A stretch of 64,000 bases of DNA from Camillea tinctor (Eukaryota; Ascomycota; Sordariomycetes; Xylariales; Xylariaceae), in the NCBI GenBank assembly GCA_022578605.1, contig MU394073.1, positions 1-64,000 on the forward strand, read 5' to 3'. Below are positions 36,701 through 48,123 of this stretch, piece after piece. The notes under the pieces are model-generated. The model saw only the letters and a program-made list of their open reading frames with translations, did no database searches and was not told the origin of the DNA. Each line of letters opens with the position of its first letter. The first letter of the stretch is position 1. The translations under genes were made by a program, and so were the position numbers.

Positions 36701-39700
36701 CGAGTATCATCTCGTTACCAGAGAACCCAGACTTACGCAGACGCGTGTCCCAGATCTGCTCGTCCATGAAGGGGCCTTCGGTACGACCATCAGAGACACC
36801 CAGCCAATATCCGCTGAGGGTGCCATATAAAAGTCCGATCAGGACTCTTATTTGCGTGGTTTCTGTCAGGACTAGCTTGCCGCCCGGCTTTAAAAGGCTG
36901 TGGCAATGTGCCAGCGCCCTGTCCATACTGGTAACCGCGTGGACTGCCTCGCATGCTATAATAATGTCATAAACAGGCTCATACCCGTTAGCTAAGGGAT
37001 CCTTCTCGATGTCCAAGACCGAGTAGTTGATATCGCGGTAGCCGGACATAAACTTTTGCGCCGGCCCAATGAAGCTGCTCGAGATGTCGGTGAAAGTATA
37101 GTCAGCATATCGCTTGACGCCGTTAGGATGTACTAGAGCTCTCATCGCCACTCGCGTCGCCGCACCTGTGCCGGCTCCAATCTCCAATATACGCATGTTG
37201 GGGTTCACATGACCAAGGCAATCTAAAATGTTGAACAATTGCACATGGGAACCGGCAACGAGATAGCCGGTCTCATAAAGTAACGTTAACAGACCTGAAT
37301 CAACAAGGACATCAAAGCAGGTCTTGCGCTCGTTCAGAATCTCACCAATATTCTCATGCAGGCGCTTAACTGCTACAGCCTCTATACTGTCTCCTGCTTC
37401 CGTATACAATGTCTGAAGCATCTTATGGCGCTGTTCCGTCGACAGCTCTCTGGCCTTTACCATATTTGCTCTTTGGTCCTCTTCAGCACATTTACGAACC
37501 CAGGAGACCCAGTGACCCAACTCTCCCTTGGGAAGAGGTCCGTTGCCGCCACGCACGAACATTTCGTAAACGTCCGCCACGACTAAGCAAGCGATCATAT
37601 CGGCTCTCTCTAGATGTGCGACATCATCAAAGTGCTCAGTCGTGGCAGGGAACAGCTTGCGCATCTGATTGTTGTTCAACGTGCGGATATCTGGCTTCCA
37701 CACTAATCTGGTAAACGGGCTGTTAAAGGGTTTCTTCGATTGGATGGGGCCAGTCGACTCCTTAATCCGAGTGAAGCTCAATCTATCGATATTGAGCAAA
37801 ACTTCATCAGTATTGATGTCCAACATCTGCAACTGGGCAGAGCCATTTCGAAGCCCTTGAACTCTCCCGCGAGCGATTGCTACCGCAAGATCATTGCTTA
37901 TCCCGGCTTTTATATATACTTGGGATAAGTGAACGGGCACAAATGTAGCAATAGCCCTTTCTGTTTGCCCTCCGTAGTAGGCTACAAGTCCAAGCTGGAA
38001 GGTGGCATCTAGAGCAGCTGGATGAATAGCGTAACTCGACTCCCCTCCTTCTACAAGCCCAGCAGTGGGATTCAACGACACAGATGCTTTGGCTATCTGG
38101 CGATGTGGGTCGACACGGAGCTCTGAGAGTGCTTGGAACGCTGGACCATAGCCAATCCCGATTTCTTCGAACCTAGTATACCACGAGCTGAGATCTGGGG
38201 ATCTGGCATCCATTTCGCCGTCTATTTTTCTCTTCACATTTGGCTTCGTAGTCTCGACTTTCACCAAGCCAGTGCAATGCTGAGTCCATTCATTTGAGTC
38301 TCGGGCTACTGAACTGACAGAAAACCTAATCCATGGAGATGACCTAGTTGTTGCTGTGCTTGTGTTGTCGAGGCAGATGATGACTTCAATCCCATTGTCG
38401 TCCTCAGGTATCCTCAATGCAGCGTCAATGTAGACGTTACGCAGCGAATACCCAATGATTGCGGGCGGATTTGGGCTACTGTGATGGACTTGGGAGACGG
38501 CCTCCACTGCCATAGAAATAAAGCCAGCTCCTGGAAAGACAGCATCTAGGGACCATCTTGTAAGTACAGTAATCGTGAAAAGATTCTACGGCTATAGACT
38601 CACCAGGTATCAGGCGGTGGTCGCTCAGCCAAGGAAGATCCTTCACTCGCAGAACGTTTCGCCATTGGGGCTGAAACTTCCCAGCACCCGGTACTCTTGA
38701 ACCGATGAGGTCGTGTTTGATGACTTCTCGAAGCCGATATTCTTGACTAGCTCGGTTCTCGTAGTACATAACAGGCCCGTATGTGTACTGGTAGGTCGGA
38801 AGACCAACGGCAGTGCAACCATGTTCGAGGCTTCGCTTACCTCCTCTCACAACGGCGTCGACAGTGTTCACTGACACTATATCGACCCCAACATTGAGAC
38901 TGAAAAGGGCTCCAGCAAGTTTTAACATTGAAATACGACTATCTTCATTTCTCGTTAATGTTGAGACATATCGTGCGGGGCTTCCAATACCCTTGAGCGT
39001 TTGGTCAACGGGACCTTTTAAAGTGGAATGCGGACCGATCTCAACTAGCACATCGATAAGTGTGCCAGTTCCAAGACTCATCATCCCCTCAATCGCCTGA
39101 CTGAATCTTACTGGTGACTCAAGATTGGCTCTCCAGTAGCAAGGTGTCGCCCCATCGTGAGTGACAACCTTATCCGGCGTGACTGACGACGTCCACGGGA
39201 TAAGGTTATAAAGCTGGCTATGGTCGACCAATCCCAGTTTTCTGATGTGATCTAGGCTACTCGAAAGCTCAGCGTTGAAATCGCCGCCAATAGCCTTCAT
39301 ATGGTGTGAGTGATAAGCATTGCCTCCCGTGCGAAGTATCCTGTTGAAAACACCATCCTTGGTCAAAGAAATGGAAAGCGACTTGATAGCATCAGCATCT
39401 CCGGATAGTGTTACACTCTTTAGTGAATTAATAGCCGCCAGTTTAATATGTTCTGCCATACTGCCGATATAGCCTGCCACTTCATCGGCTCCTATGCCTA
39501 CAGCTATCATGGCCCCCCTTGCCTTATTTTTTCCTACAACCTGGCCACGGACATAAGCTGCTGTGATAGCTTCAGAAGCCGTAAGACGACCAGACGCATA
39601 TGCCGCAGCCATCTCGCCCGAAGAATGGCCCACAACGGCAGCAGGATGGACAGACCACGAGGCCAAGAGGTCGACGAGTCCAATTTGAACCGCCGTACAA

Positions 39701-41988
39701 GCAACCTGTGATACCTGGGGTGATTGGACGTGATCTGGTTCGCACATCCCTGACAAAGTGTCGTAAACCGTCCATGTTGGGGGTGAAGGCAATTGCCGTA
39801 GAACGTCGTCGAGATAATCGATGGCGGCGCGGAAAGCCGCATACTCAAACAACTGTGCACCCATCGCGGTCCACTGCGCGCCTTGGCCAGTAAAAACATA
39901 CCCGACATTTGAGGTCCGTATAGGGCTCATGGAAACAGCATTCTCCTTGGCGAGCCCCAAGGCGATGTCGTCTTTATCCACGATGTGGAAAGTTCGCTGC
40001 TGCAGTCGTGAGCGCTTGTAGCCTAGAGTATACGCAATGTCTGCCAACGGCCATTTAGTAATGACTTTGGATAACACGTCGATATTCAACTTGAGGGACG
40101 ACAGATTGTGGGCTGAAAATGGTAGCAGCACAAACTGGCGGGTGTCTGCATCGGCCCTCGATGTCTTCTTTGGTGGTGAAATAACGGGCCAATGCTTTAG
40201 GGGCCATATATGCGGTCCATTGTCACCAGAATTTCCAGGACCGTTGGCACAACAGTCGGAACCAACAACAATGCCGGGCTTCACATAATTAGGGAGTACG
40301 ATATTAACGTGGTCGATGATACAATGGCCATTAGCTCCTCCGAATCCGAATGAGTTAACACTAGCACGACGGAGCTTGCTCTCCGGCCACGGCACAGTGC
40401 TGTCTTTGACTACCTTGACTTTCGCTTCCTCAAAGTCGATGTTGGGATTTAGCTTTTTGACTCCGTGCGTCGGCGGGATTTGTCCCGCCTCCAGGGATAA
40501 GACTACCTTCATGATTGACGCGATGGCGCTTGCCCCTTCAGTATGGCCTAGGTTGGGCTTGATAGAGCCAATTAGCAGGCGATCAGCTAGGGAATCCGAT
40601 CTAGAGGACGCAAACACGTTGCCGACGGCTTTGACTTCAAGTGGATCTCCCGCCTGCGTTCCCGTTCCGTGGCACTCAAAGAACGCCGTATCCGAAAAGG
40701 GGAGGCCAGCATTTTCGTAGGCCTTGCGGATAACGTCTGCTTGGCCAATGGCGCTTGGACGTGTAATACCTCCAGTCCGCCCGTTCGCATTAACGGCCGT
40801 CCCTCGGATCATAGCCCGAACTGTGATAACAGAAGTTAGCAACTGGCACATTTAGGCTCATCCCAAGCCATGGAACAATCTTCCGGTAGTAGACAACGCT
40901 TAAACCCAGCTAGAGAACAGGCAGGTTTGAATGCTAAGACAAGCTATACACAAGGAACCCTAGGTTTCACTCACTAGTTAATCCATCCATTAAAGCTACA
41001 TCTGTTTTCTTCAAGTATAAGGCACCATACCCCTCACCGCGTGCGTATCCATCCGCGGAGGCATCAAAAGTATGACACCTGGATGTTGGAGAGAGGGCAC
41101 CGAGCTTGTCGAGGACAATTTGCATGCTGGGATCCGAGAGCCAGTTTGCCGCAGCCACGATAGCACCATCACAGTCGCCATTGCGGATTGCTCCAACTGC
41201 CATGTGAAGCGCATACATAGAGGAGGAGCATGCCGTGTCGGTAACAAGACTGTGTTCGGAGAACGGTAAGTTACATGCTTCCCCTAGGCATCCTCCGGTA
41301 CTCAGCTACCAACTCACCTTGGCCCGTGAAGGTTGAATATATAACTTATGCGGTTGGCAAGGATACTGGTTTCGGTCCCTGTGGCAGTATACGGTTTCGG
41401 GCTTTCCCAATCACGCGACTGGATGAGGAGATGGTCAATGGCAAAGTTCCCAATATAGACTCCCGTACAAGATCCCGCAACACTGTCCCATGTCTCTCCC
41501 GCGCTTTCGAAAGCCTCGTAAACTGTCAAGTCCTAGTATTAGCAGATGCTACTAAGGGATCGTCAAAAGCTACTATCGAAAGTATTACTAACCAACTTCG
41601 AGGAGTTTCCGTTGTGATGGATCCATGGTCTCCACTTCGCGGCCCATAATGCCGAAGAAACTATGATCAAAGAGCCGAGCATCTTCGTCAACAAGGAACC
41701 CACCTCGCGTCCGCATAGATCCAGGGCGGTCTTGATTAGTATGGTGGAACCCCTTGGCCAAGAATCGAGGCTTATCAAACTCGCGCCAACCATCACGGTT
41801 GTCCCTCAATAGCTCCCACAGTCCCGCAGGGTCTCTGACTCCCCCGGCCCATCGACAGCCTAGATGTAGATGAGAATCTTCAGTATTAACTTCGACCTAA
41901 AGCACCGAACCAAATTAGAAGCCATCTTACCCATGCCGACAATAGCTACGGGTTCATTTTGAGCATGAGAGATCGTTGCAGCTGGCAT
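33768..41988 (-). CDS. Highly reducing type I polyketide synthase (KS-AT-DH-MT-ER-KR-ACP)
   Basis: Six exons: 41931-41988, 41593-41859, 41318-41522, 40975-41249, 38604-40820 and 33768-38545, giving 2,599 aa. KS about 10-430 with DTACSS (Cys184), His319 (CHGTGT) and His361 (NLGHTEG). AT about 575-890 with GQGAQW and GHSSGE (Ser668). DH about 975-1260, His1003 and Asp1187 (HPAALDATFQ). C-methyltransferase with LEIGAGTG near 1461-1468. ER about 1860-2175. KR about 2200-2390 with TGGLGGLG and Tyr2351. ACP with GVDSL, Ser2555. No thioesterase, reductase or condensation domain. Exon 6 starts at 38545 (CCCTAG acceptor): this restores the eight-residue spacing between the DH His and VFPGAG, which the acceptor 15 bp downstream destroys. 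Product: probably a reduced, C-methylated chain; release factor unseen. Confidence 0.95.
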
Positions 41989-42404
41989 ATTTCTAGCTAC
42001 TGGTGGTGTTCAGATATTGGGGTTTTTTTTTTCGTATTTAGTAATACTATACTTGTAAGTGATCCATCAGAATACCAAGGTCCCTCAAATGGGTACTATA
42101 ATAACGTACTTATGTGAGCACAAGACAGATAAAATAGTCGATCTGGAGTTTATTTCCTAACGAAATACCCCCGACAGCGAGTAAGTGAAATTCGATGTAA
42201 GTATATATAGGGGGTGATGCAGTGTACAAAATGATACAAAACCAAGGAAGGCTGGGGAAAGTTACCCTCCATATCTCTGCGTGGAAGCCACGTATCTAGG
42301 GCTACAACAGATGTTGTGCTCTATCTATGAACAATTGTTCCGCGTTCCAGCTACAGCTAAAGCTAGGCCGGCCGACATGTCTTCAGCAGATGACAATGTG
42401 TCTC
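41989..42404. other. PKS upstream region
   Basis: Short interval between the PKS start and the decayed SnoaL-like gene, both on the minus strand. Contains a T-run at about 42023-42032. No motif for a cluster regulator could be assigned with confidence. Confidence 0.4.
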
Positions 42405-42940
42405 CTAGATCGGTCTCAGTCTGGCCTCGAGGCAGCGTGGTAAATTGTTCAGGCTCCCCTTCAGCCGAACTGCATACTTCTCGAACTTGGGAAGAAAGCC
42501 CTGGATAGTAACATCATCGAACATCTCCTCAATATCACTCACTTTCTAGCCGGTCTTATCAAACCATAGAAAGAGAGTACCTACGTTCGTTGCAGGTATG
42601 GTCCAAATAGCATGCCTGCCTTCCCTATTCCGTAGATAGCAGTCTGTACAATACGACGAATTGTGAGCTGTTCACTGTTGTATCGACGCCCGTTCTAGGC
42701 AAACACAAACCTTGGGCACTGGTCTCACCCAAAGGTTTGTGGCAAACGACATTATAATGGGATGGGTAAGACTTTCTCGGTTCGGGCTCGAGTACGAAGC
42801 GGCACTTCTGAGTTCAACAACAGTGGTTTGGTAATGCAGCCGTTGTACCAACTAGCAAGAAAGCGCTCGGGTGTTCATCTTTCCCAACCCTCAAAGAACT
42901 TGTCGAGAGTTGTCGCTTGGACTTCAGCCAATACGGGCAT
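42405..42940 (-). pseudogene. Decayed SnoaL/NTF2-like polyketide-associated protein gene
   Basis: On the minus strand from an ATG at 42940 the reading MPVLAEVQATTLDKFFEGWE continues after an in-frame TGA (plus 42875-42877) with TPERFLASWYNG and then LLLNSEVPLRTR. Further along, in another frame, come TLFLWFDKTG, KVSDIEEMFDD and GFFPKFEKYAVRLK. These are the conserved blocks of a fungal NTF2-like/SnoaL-like family (140-170 aa) found in metabolite clusters, where FLASW and LFLWF...IEEMFD are typical. The stop stands where Trp is expected, a G-to-A change that RIP would produce. A second stop follows PIPL. The broken parts cannot form one frame even with an intron, so the gene looks dead. Family recognition is from pattern, not from a search. 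Confidence 0.55.
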
Positions 42941-43554
42941 GGTAACTCAGTCTGGAGGGTATAAGCGGATGAGAGATTAGTAGGATGAGATGAGATCGGT
43001 GACATCGTAAGATGCATACATTCCCTAATGAGTAAAGGCCGACTTATCTCGGCCGATGCTTTGCATTGTCTGGACGACGATCAGGCTTTCGACCGGCATT
43101 CCTCGGTGCAGGCCAATCCGTAAGCTGCCTTCTCAGGGGCTCTTAGCGTAGGTTATATGGAACCCAACTAGCGAGGCAAAATATTGGAGGGAAAGGAATA
43201 TTCGTAATAACTGTTCAAGTAGAAGTTCACCAGAAGTGATTTTTCATTACCGTACACAATAATTCATAGGCAATACTCTCATCTAACGTTTTCATTCCAT
43301 TCCATCGTGAAATGCAAGTGAGTGATGGGATTTGATCATGATCATGATGATAATCCCCCACCGCCTCATACCAAGACCCTTCGGATATCACGGTTGGTAA
43401 GACGCGTGTATCCTTCACCCCAGCGTTAGATAGGGAATAGGTCAGATACCTTCGCATTAATTTCACACGGTTTCCAAAACCATCTAGATTCGGGGGGAGA
43501 AATATGTAGTTAGTAAGTGCACGCTATCTAATCAATCACAACGGGTAACAGAAC
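42941..43554. other. Intergenic region and possible third exon of the next gene
   Basis: Contains the optional 3' exon of the small membrane protein (43426-43483, see that entry) and otherwise no recognisable feature. Confidence 0.4.
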
Positions 43555-43979
43555 TCACTCTTTGCCTGTCTCTGTGCAACAGCAGAAGAGCAGTGCGATA
43601 GGCCAGCAGATGAATGCAGCAAGTACGGCGACACAAAATCCAATTGTTGGTCCTGTCACGATGAGACACGTATTAGCATATGGTAGACGCGTCCATCTCA
43701 TGGTTGTGAAGCAAAGAAGTGGTGGTAGGTAGTCCAGCGCGTCGTGAAACTAAACGGGCGCGGTCTGCACCCCATCCGTGTTGGCCATACAATAGATTTA
43801 CGGGCGGGCTCTAGAATCCGGGGTCCGGGCGGTGATGTGGTGGGCTGCGAGCGGCATTGGTAAGAAAAAAAAAAAGAAAAGAATAACAATAACTTACCGA
43901 TGATTTTGATGCCGCACAAACCAACGCCTCGACCACACTGGATGCAGACGACGGGGAATGGGAGTCCGCAATCCGACAT
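43555..43979 (-). CDS. Small Cys-rich single-pass membrane protein
   Basis: Exons 43898-43979 and 43555-43652, 59 aa, phase 1 intron. It begins MSDCGLPFPVVCIQCGRG, with two CxxC-like cysteine groups, then one hydrophobic span of about 22 residues (TIGFCVAVLAAFICWPIALLF is its core), then CCC and a short polar end. The layout recalls LITAF/BRI3-like membrane-inserted cysteine proteins, but the second CxxC half of those families is missing. A GTGAGT donor overlaps the stop (43558), and a TACTAAC branch with an ATCTAG acceptor leads to 43483. If that intron is used, the C-terminus would instead end with about 18 further residues at 43426. Function unknown; the surrounding cluster relationship is doubtful. 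Confidence 0.5.
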
Positions 43980-46195
43980 TTTTCTTTTATTTTCTCTTTC
44001 TTTTTAGCGAGTCGATGGAGTAAGTTGTAGGGGAGATTATTTGATGCGGATGGATGTGGAAAATAAGAAATGAATGAAAAGAGAAAGAGAAAGAGAAAAG
44101 GATGGCTGTCAGACAAGGCCAGGGAAGAAATAAGGTGCTAAAAGGTACTGCTAAGACAAGTTCCAGCAGGCTACCCCCTGGTTTGTTAATATAATGCGTC
44201 ACTCTTATTATATGTACTTATAAGATATTATTCGGTAATAGGGGTGCCGTTATATGGCAATACAGCTGGTTCCATTCAACATTCGTGACCAAGTTCTTGG
44301 CTCTTGGCGGGACGGGCGTCAAAGGCATTGCCACATACCGACCGACTTCTTGTTATGCACGTACTAGAATAGATAAATAGACCTCAGAACAGTGAACATG
44401 ATATAACAGCCAAAAGCTTTAACACGCACAGAACTTGGAAAAATTAGTGCTGACACTTCGGTTGCTCAACTCAGGTATATGAGACAACGAAGGAAAAGAA
44501 AAGGGGGGGATTCCATATCACCATATCTATCATAGGTCTGGAGTCTGGATAATAAGAAACTTATAAAACTTCGTAAATGTCTAATAAAGGTTTGATGTCG
44601 GTATTCCCATCAAACGTGTTATAGGTTATAGAGGTTTGTGGGAATTCACGGGAGCGCTCTGGTTCTGTGGGAGATATTAGAGATTCCCATTATTTTGATG
44701 AGATCTCTTGGAGATTTGTAAATGGGAAACAACTTCACCACGTCCCATGCGAGAATTGTAGCGATAAAACACCACAGATTCCTATGGGGCTTCATGGGAC
44801 ATTGGGATTTCTTTATAGTATGGGTATGGCTGTGGAGTAGGCTTGACGAGGACTGCTCTTTGCATTTCAATAATATCATCGATCTAGTTCCTAACAGCTC
44901 CAATATAGTATTTGCATAGCGACGTGAACTTCTCCCATAGCCAAGCTCACATGCCGTGTTCAAATCCCCGAAACTGGCCAAGTTCCTCTCGCCACCCTCC
45001 CCATCTAGGTATTGATGTCGTCCAAACATATTATCAATAATTGATACTCTAGCCCGAGAGAACTGGTATGTAGCCTTGAGGCCCGCGATTATTTATTTCA
45101 TTTGAGGGATGCTTGACGGATCCATTGTTCCTTTATCCTCATCATCACGTTTCTCTACCCCGTTCGCTTAATGAATCGTTCTTCGAGGAGTGTGTGTAAT
45201 GCTTTGAATGCGGAGCGCTCGCACTGAAGCTGCCAAGAATCATGTTGTAGCAATTTGGGGAGACATCGGCGGTGACATGGCGCTTGAAGCTCAAAAGGAT
45301 TTCTTGCAGGTAATTGTGATCGCACGTTGTACAACTAAAATCCTACTTCGCATACTGGCAATCACGATCCCTTTTCGATCCAGCGTTGGAAGTCATAGTG
45401 TGTTGGAGGTGAAAAAATTCGTAGATATTATGATCTCTGGTTGTTGCGTTTGGTCTTTCGGGCGCGAAATAACTATTGCTTGTCTTGCGATCGGAGGCTC
45501 GGGTGAGAGGCACTTAAGGATGGGCGATGTTGGACCGAAAGAGGAGGTACATATGCGGTAGCAGGATAAAGGCAAGTAGCAGTGTCTATCCATATTCTAG
45601 GAAGTCTGTGATGTATTATGTTAGCGAACAATTTAGAAAAATGGTAGACATTTGAAATGGATAGCTGGGGAGGGAAGATAACACGATAACCTAGCTGTAG
45701 CACCGTCGTAGAATGGCATGAAGAGACTTTTGCAGGAATTACGAGAATACGATTCTCTTCGACCTCCGTTAGAAAGTCAAAGGTATACTAAGTATACCCT
45801 TGGCGTATGGTGAGATACATATACACAAACTGAAGAGGGGAAGGGGTTTGGGCTTCTAGCGCTCGGAGCCCCGTTGAGAACCCCTATCATGTAAAAAGGT
45901 CCCATCCTCACCAAGAGACGGGTGTAAATATGCATGGAATCCACTGTAATGTAGATTGAGATATACAAACACTCTGTCTATCCATCAGAGTTGTTTTAAG
46001 AAGACTTGGAGTCGAGGACCCTTCCCGCAAGGGTTCCCCTATGTATTTGTACCTAGTACAACGGGCTGGATCGGGAGCGGCCTCGCCTATTCTCCTACAG
46101 TAGATGGCCTACAGTAGTCTTCCCTTGCACCTAAGAATATATACCAAGACATAGCCATCGTCTCCCAACAACAGGTGGGCAGCCTAGTCATTAAA
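43980..46195. other. Gene-poor intergenic region
   Basis: About 2.2 kb. Open frames at 44646-45029 (minus) and 45208-45561 (plus) have no motif or splice support. Polypurine/polypyrimidine runs near 43981-44100 are likely the leader of the small membrane protein gene. Confidence 0.45.
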
Positions 46196-46355
46196 CGCTA
46201 GGTGGCGCAACGGTAAGCGCGCCGGTCCTCCGGTAAATAAGGTGGGTTGGGCTGCTTGCCTTTCTCACCTTCGGAGACCAAATGATGTGGGCTGGGCTGC
46301 TTGCCTTTCTCACCTTTGGTGACCGGAGATGGGGGTTCGAATCCCTCCCTAGCGA
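46196..46355 (+). tRNA. tRNA-Arg-like gene (anticodon CCG) with 86-nt intron
   Basis: Acceptor arms CGCTAGG (46196-46202) and CCTAGCG (46348-46354) pair fully. D arm GCGC-AACGGTAA-GCGC; T arm GGGGG-TTCGAAT-CCCTC with one G-T pair. Anticodon stem CGGTC (46223-46227) pairs with GACCG (46321-46325), leaving loop C-T-CCG-G, so anticodon CCG (46230-46232), Arg. The intron is 46234-46319, after the usual position 37. Oddities: two bases instead of one between the D and anticodon stems, and an unusually long intron made mostly of a 38-nt sequence in two copies. A T7 Pol III terminator follows at 46360. It could be an active but unusual gene or a recent pseudogene. A different alignment of the stem would move the anticodon. 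Confidence 0.6.
46242..46324 (+). repeat. Tandem duplication inside the tRNA intron
   Basis: Two 38-nt copies (46242-46279 and 46287-46324) differ at three positions and are separated by AAATGAT. Each copy ends in a GACC-like sequence (GGAGACC and GGTGACC), so both carry a candidate 3' half of the anticodon stem and the duplication spans the intron-exon border. Confidence 0.85.
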
Positions 46356-46359
46356 GTAA

Positions 46360-46376
46360 TTTTTTTATTTTTTATG
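46360..46376 (+). terminator. Pol III T-run terminator of the tRNA-Arg-like gene
   Basis: T runs beginning five bases after the discriminator base; two runs broken by one A. Typical RNA polymerase III termination signal. Confidence 0.6.
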
Positions 46377-47783
46377 CCTGCCTCCCTCCCCCTCTTCAGT
46401 CCTCATCCTCTTTCTATCCGAACAAAGTTTTAAGTTAGATACCTACCTAAATAAGCATTATTCATTCATTACCTTCGACTCTTGAAATATTTTTCTTCTT
46501 GAGAATTCAGCCCCCCCCCCCTCCCCCCCTTCCCCTGGGCCTCTAACCCTACAGCACTCCTCCATTAGATTGCTATAGATATTTAGATAATTATCGAATG
46601 TTGAATTGCTTATAAGACTAGAACTACATTCTAGAGCCGAAGGTACTTTTCCCATATCATATTGACTTATGATGCCTTCCTTGGTAAGTCACTCTCTTAG
46701 GGACTTTTTGGTATAGTAGTACTACCAACTCTCCATCACACCCATGACACACGCAGATGTATACTAGGTCAAATGATTAAATAGTTGAGAACCCAAGAAT
46801 AAAACATAACAATAGTGTTGTCATATGATAAATAACATATTCATTCTAACACGGTTTGGAGACACCATGCAGCTAACAAAAAAAGAAGCCAATATGTCAT
46901 ATAAGTAGTGTGTTTTCTCCTTTTCTATTTCTGAGTAATACAAGACCCAGATAGATGTATGGCTAGTAATGCATGATTCATTCATTCGTTATTTACTTAG
47001 CTGATGATGGCTGAGAGAGAAAAAAACATACAATCATGATCTGTAATTGTGTGTACCTGCTGATATATTGTACATGTAATGTTCAAGTGTCGAATTGGAA
47101 GGTGAGACTCAAAATAGACTTGCCATTGAATGTCGGCAGTGTAACATGTCGAATCCAGAGCGTCGGTATTCGGCGGCCGTTAATGTGGGGCCGGCGGCGC
47201 AGGCCGGAAGATAGCGCAGTAAGTGTCTATTAGTTCGGACAAAAGTTTGTGTCCTTGCCTGTGAAAATATATTCCTTGCACCATACTATTTCCCGCATGA
47301 AAACAGACGCATCAGCTATCTCATTTTTTCTTTGCTATGTTGTAAGTGAATGTAGTGAAAACCCTCACAAAGGTTCTAACCTCAAGCTCATGCTGCTTCC
47401 CTAGCATGAAAAATGACTGCAACTAGTCCAACAATTTCCCCTCGGCTTCAAACCCCCATCCACCAATTCAATTAAACATCAAAGACTGAAAAGCAGAACT
47501 GAATTTAATATTAAACCCTAGGTGGATATAGCATTGCAAACTTTGGATGTTATATTTATTAATAGCTTGAAGTGGATTCCCAGCTATGGTATATCTTATT
47601 ATAGCATCCCAGCCATCCCTATCATCGTCAGCTAGCTCTCTTTAGCTGACCAGCTGAGGCTCACCAATTTTTTCCAACATCTGGTTCCCTCCCTGTAAGC
47701 CTGCCGGCAGTCGGGTTATAGCGCATAATATTAAGGTATGTTAGTGTACCTGGTGGCAGTAGCAACAGCCCCCAAAATCGGTT
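46377..47783. other. Intergenic region up to the transposon remnant
   Basis: No gene seen. Includes a C-rich run at 46511-46529 and moderately AT-rich sequence. Composition changes sharply to almost pure A/T about 100 bp inside the element that starts at 47784. Confidence 0.45.
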
Positions 47784-48000
47784 CGGATAGTCTAACGGTG
47801 CTTTTTAGATAGTCTGACAGTGTAGCGTAAACCTGCTACACACTAAGCTTAAAAACATTTAGTTAACTTTAATATATTGTTATAAATATATATACCCTTT
47901 AAATAAAAGTACTTTTATTATTTTGTAATTGTAAAGTTAAATGCAAATATTGCAACTTAATTAAATTTAATTTTGCAACATATTACAACTGTAATACATT
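47784..48000 (+). repeat. Left terminal inverted repeat
   Basis: Pairs with the right TIR (51175-51389). Common sequence includes AGTGTAGCGTAAACCTGCTA on the left and its transition-changed partner on the right. The inner limit is fuzzy because AT-rich sequence matches by chance. Confidence 0.7.
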
Positions 48001-48049
48001 TGCAACTATAATATATTTGCAATTTTAATTTAAATACATTTATATTTTA

Positions 48050-48123
48050 AAAGCTTTTTTTTTTAAAATGCTTTTTTTTTTAAAATGCTTTTTTTTTTAA
48101 AATGCTTTTTTTTTTTAAAATGC
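48050..48123 (+). repeat. Short tandem repeat, T-run plus AAAATGC, four copies
   Basis: A 10-12 nt T run followed by AAAATGC (first copy AAAGC variant) recurs four times at about 18-nt spacing, just inside the left TIR of the element. A possible subterminal repeat of the transposon or a slippage product. Confidence 0.75.

Noticed and set aside
44646..45561. Open frames of 127 and 117 codons on opposite strands
   Set aside because: No domain, no signal peptide, no conserved-looking blocks; intergenic by composition.
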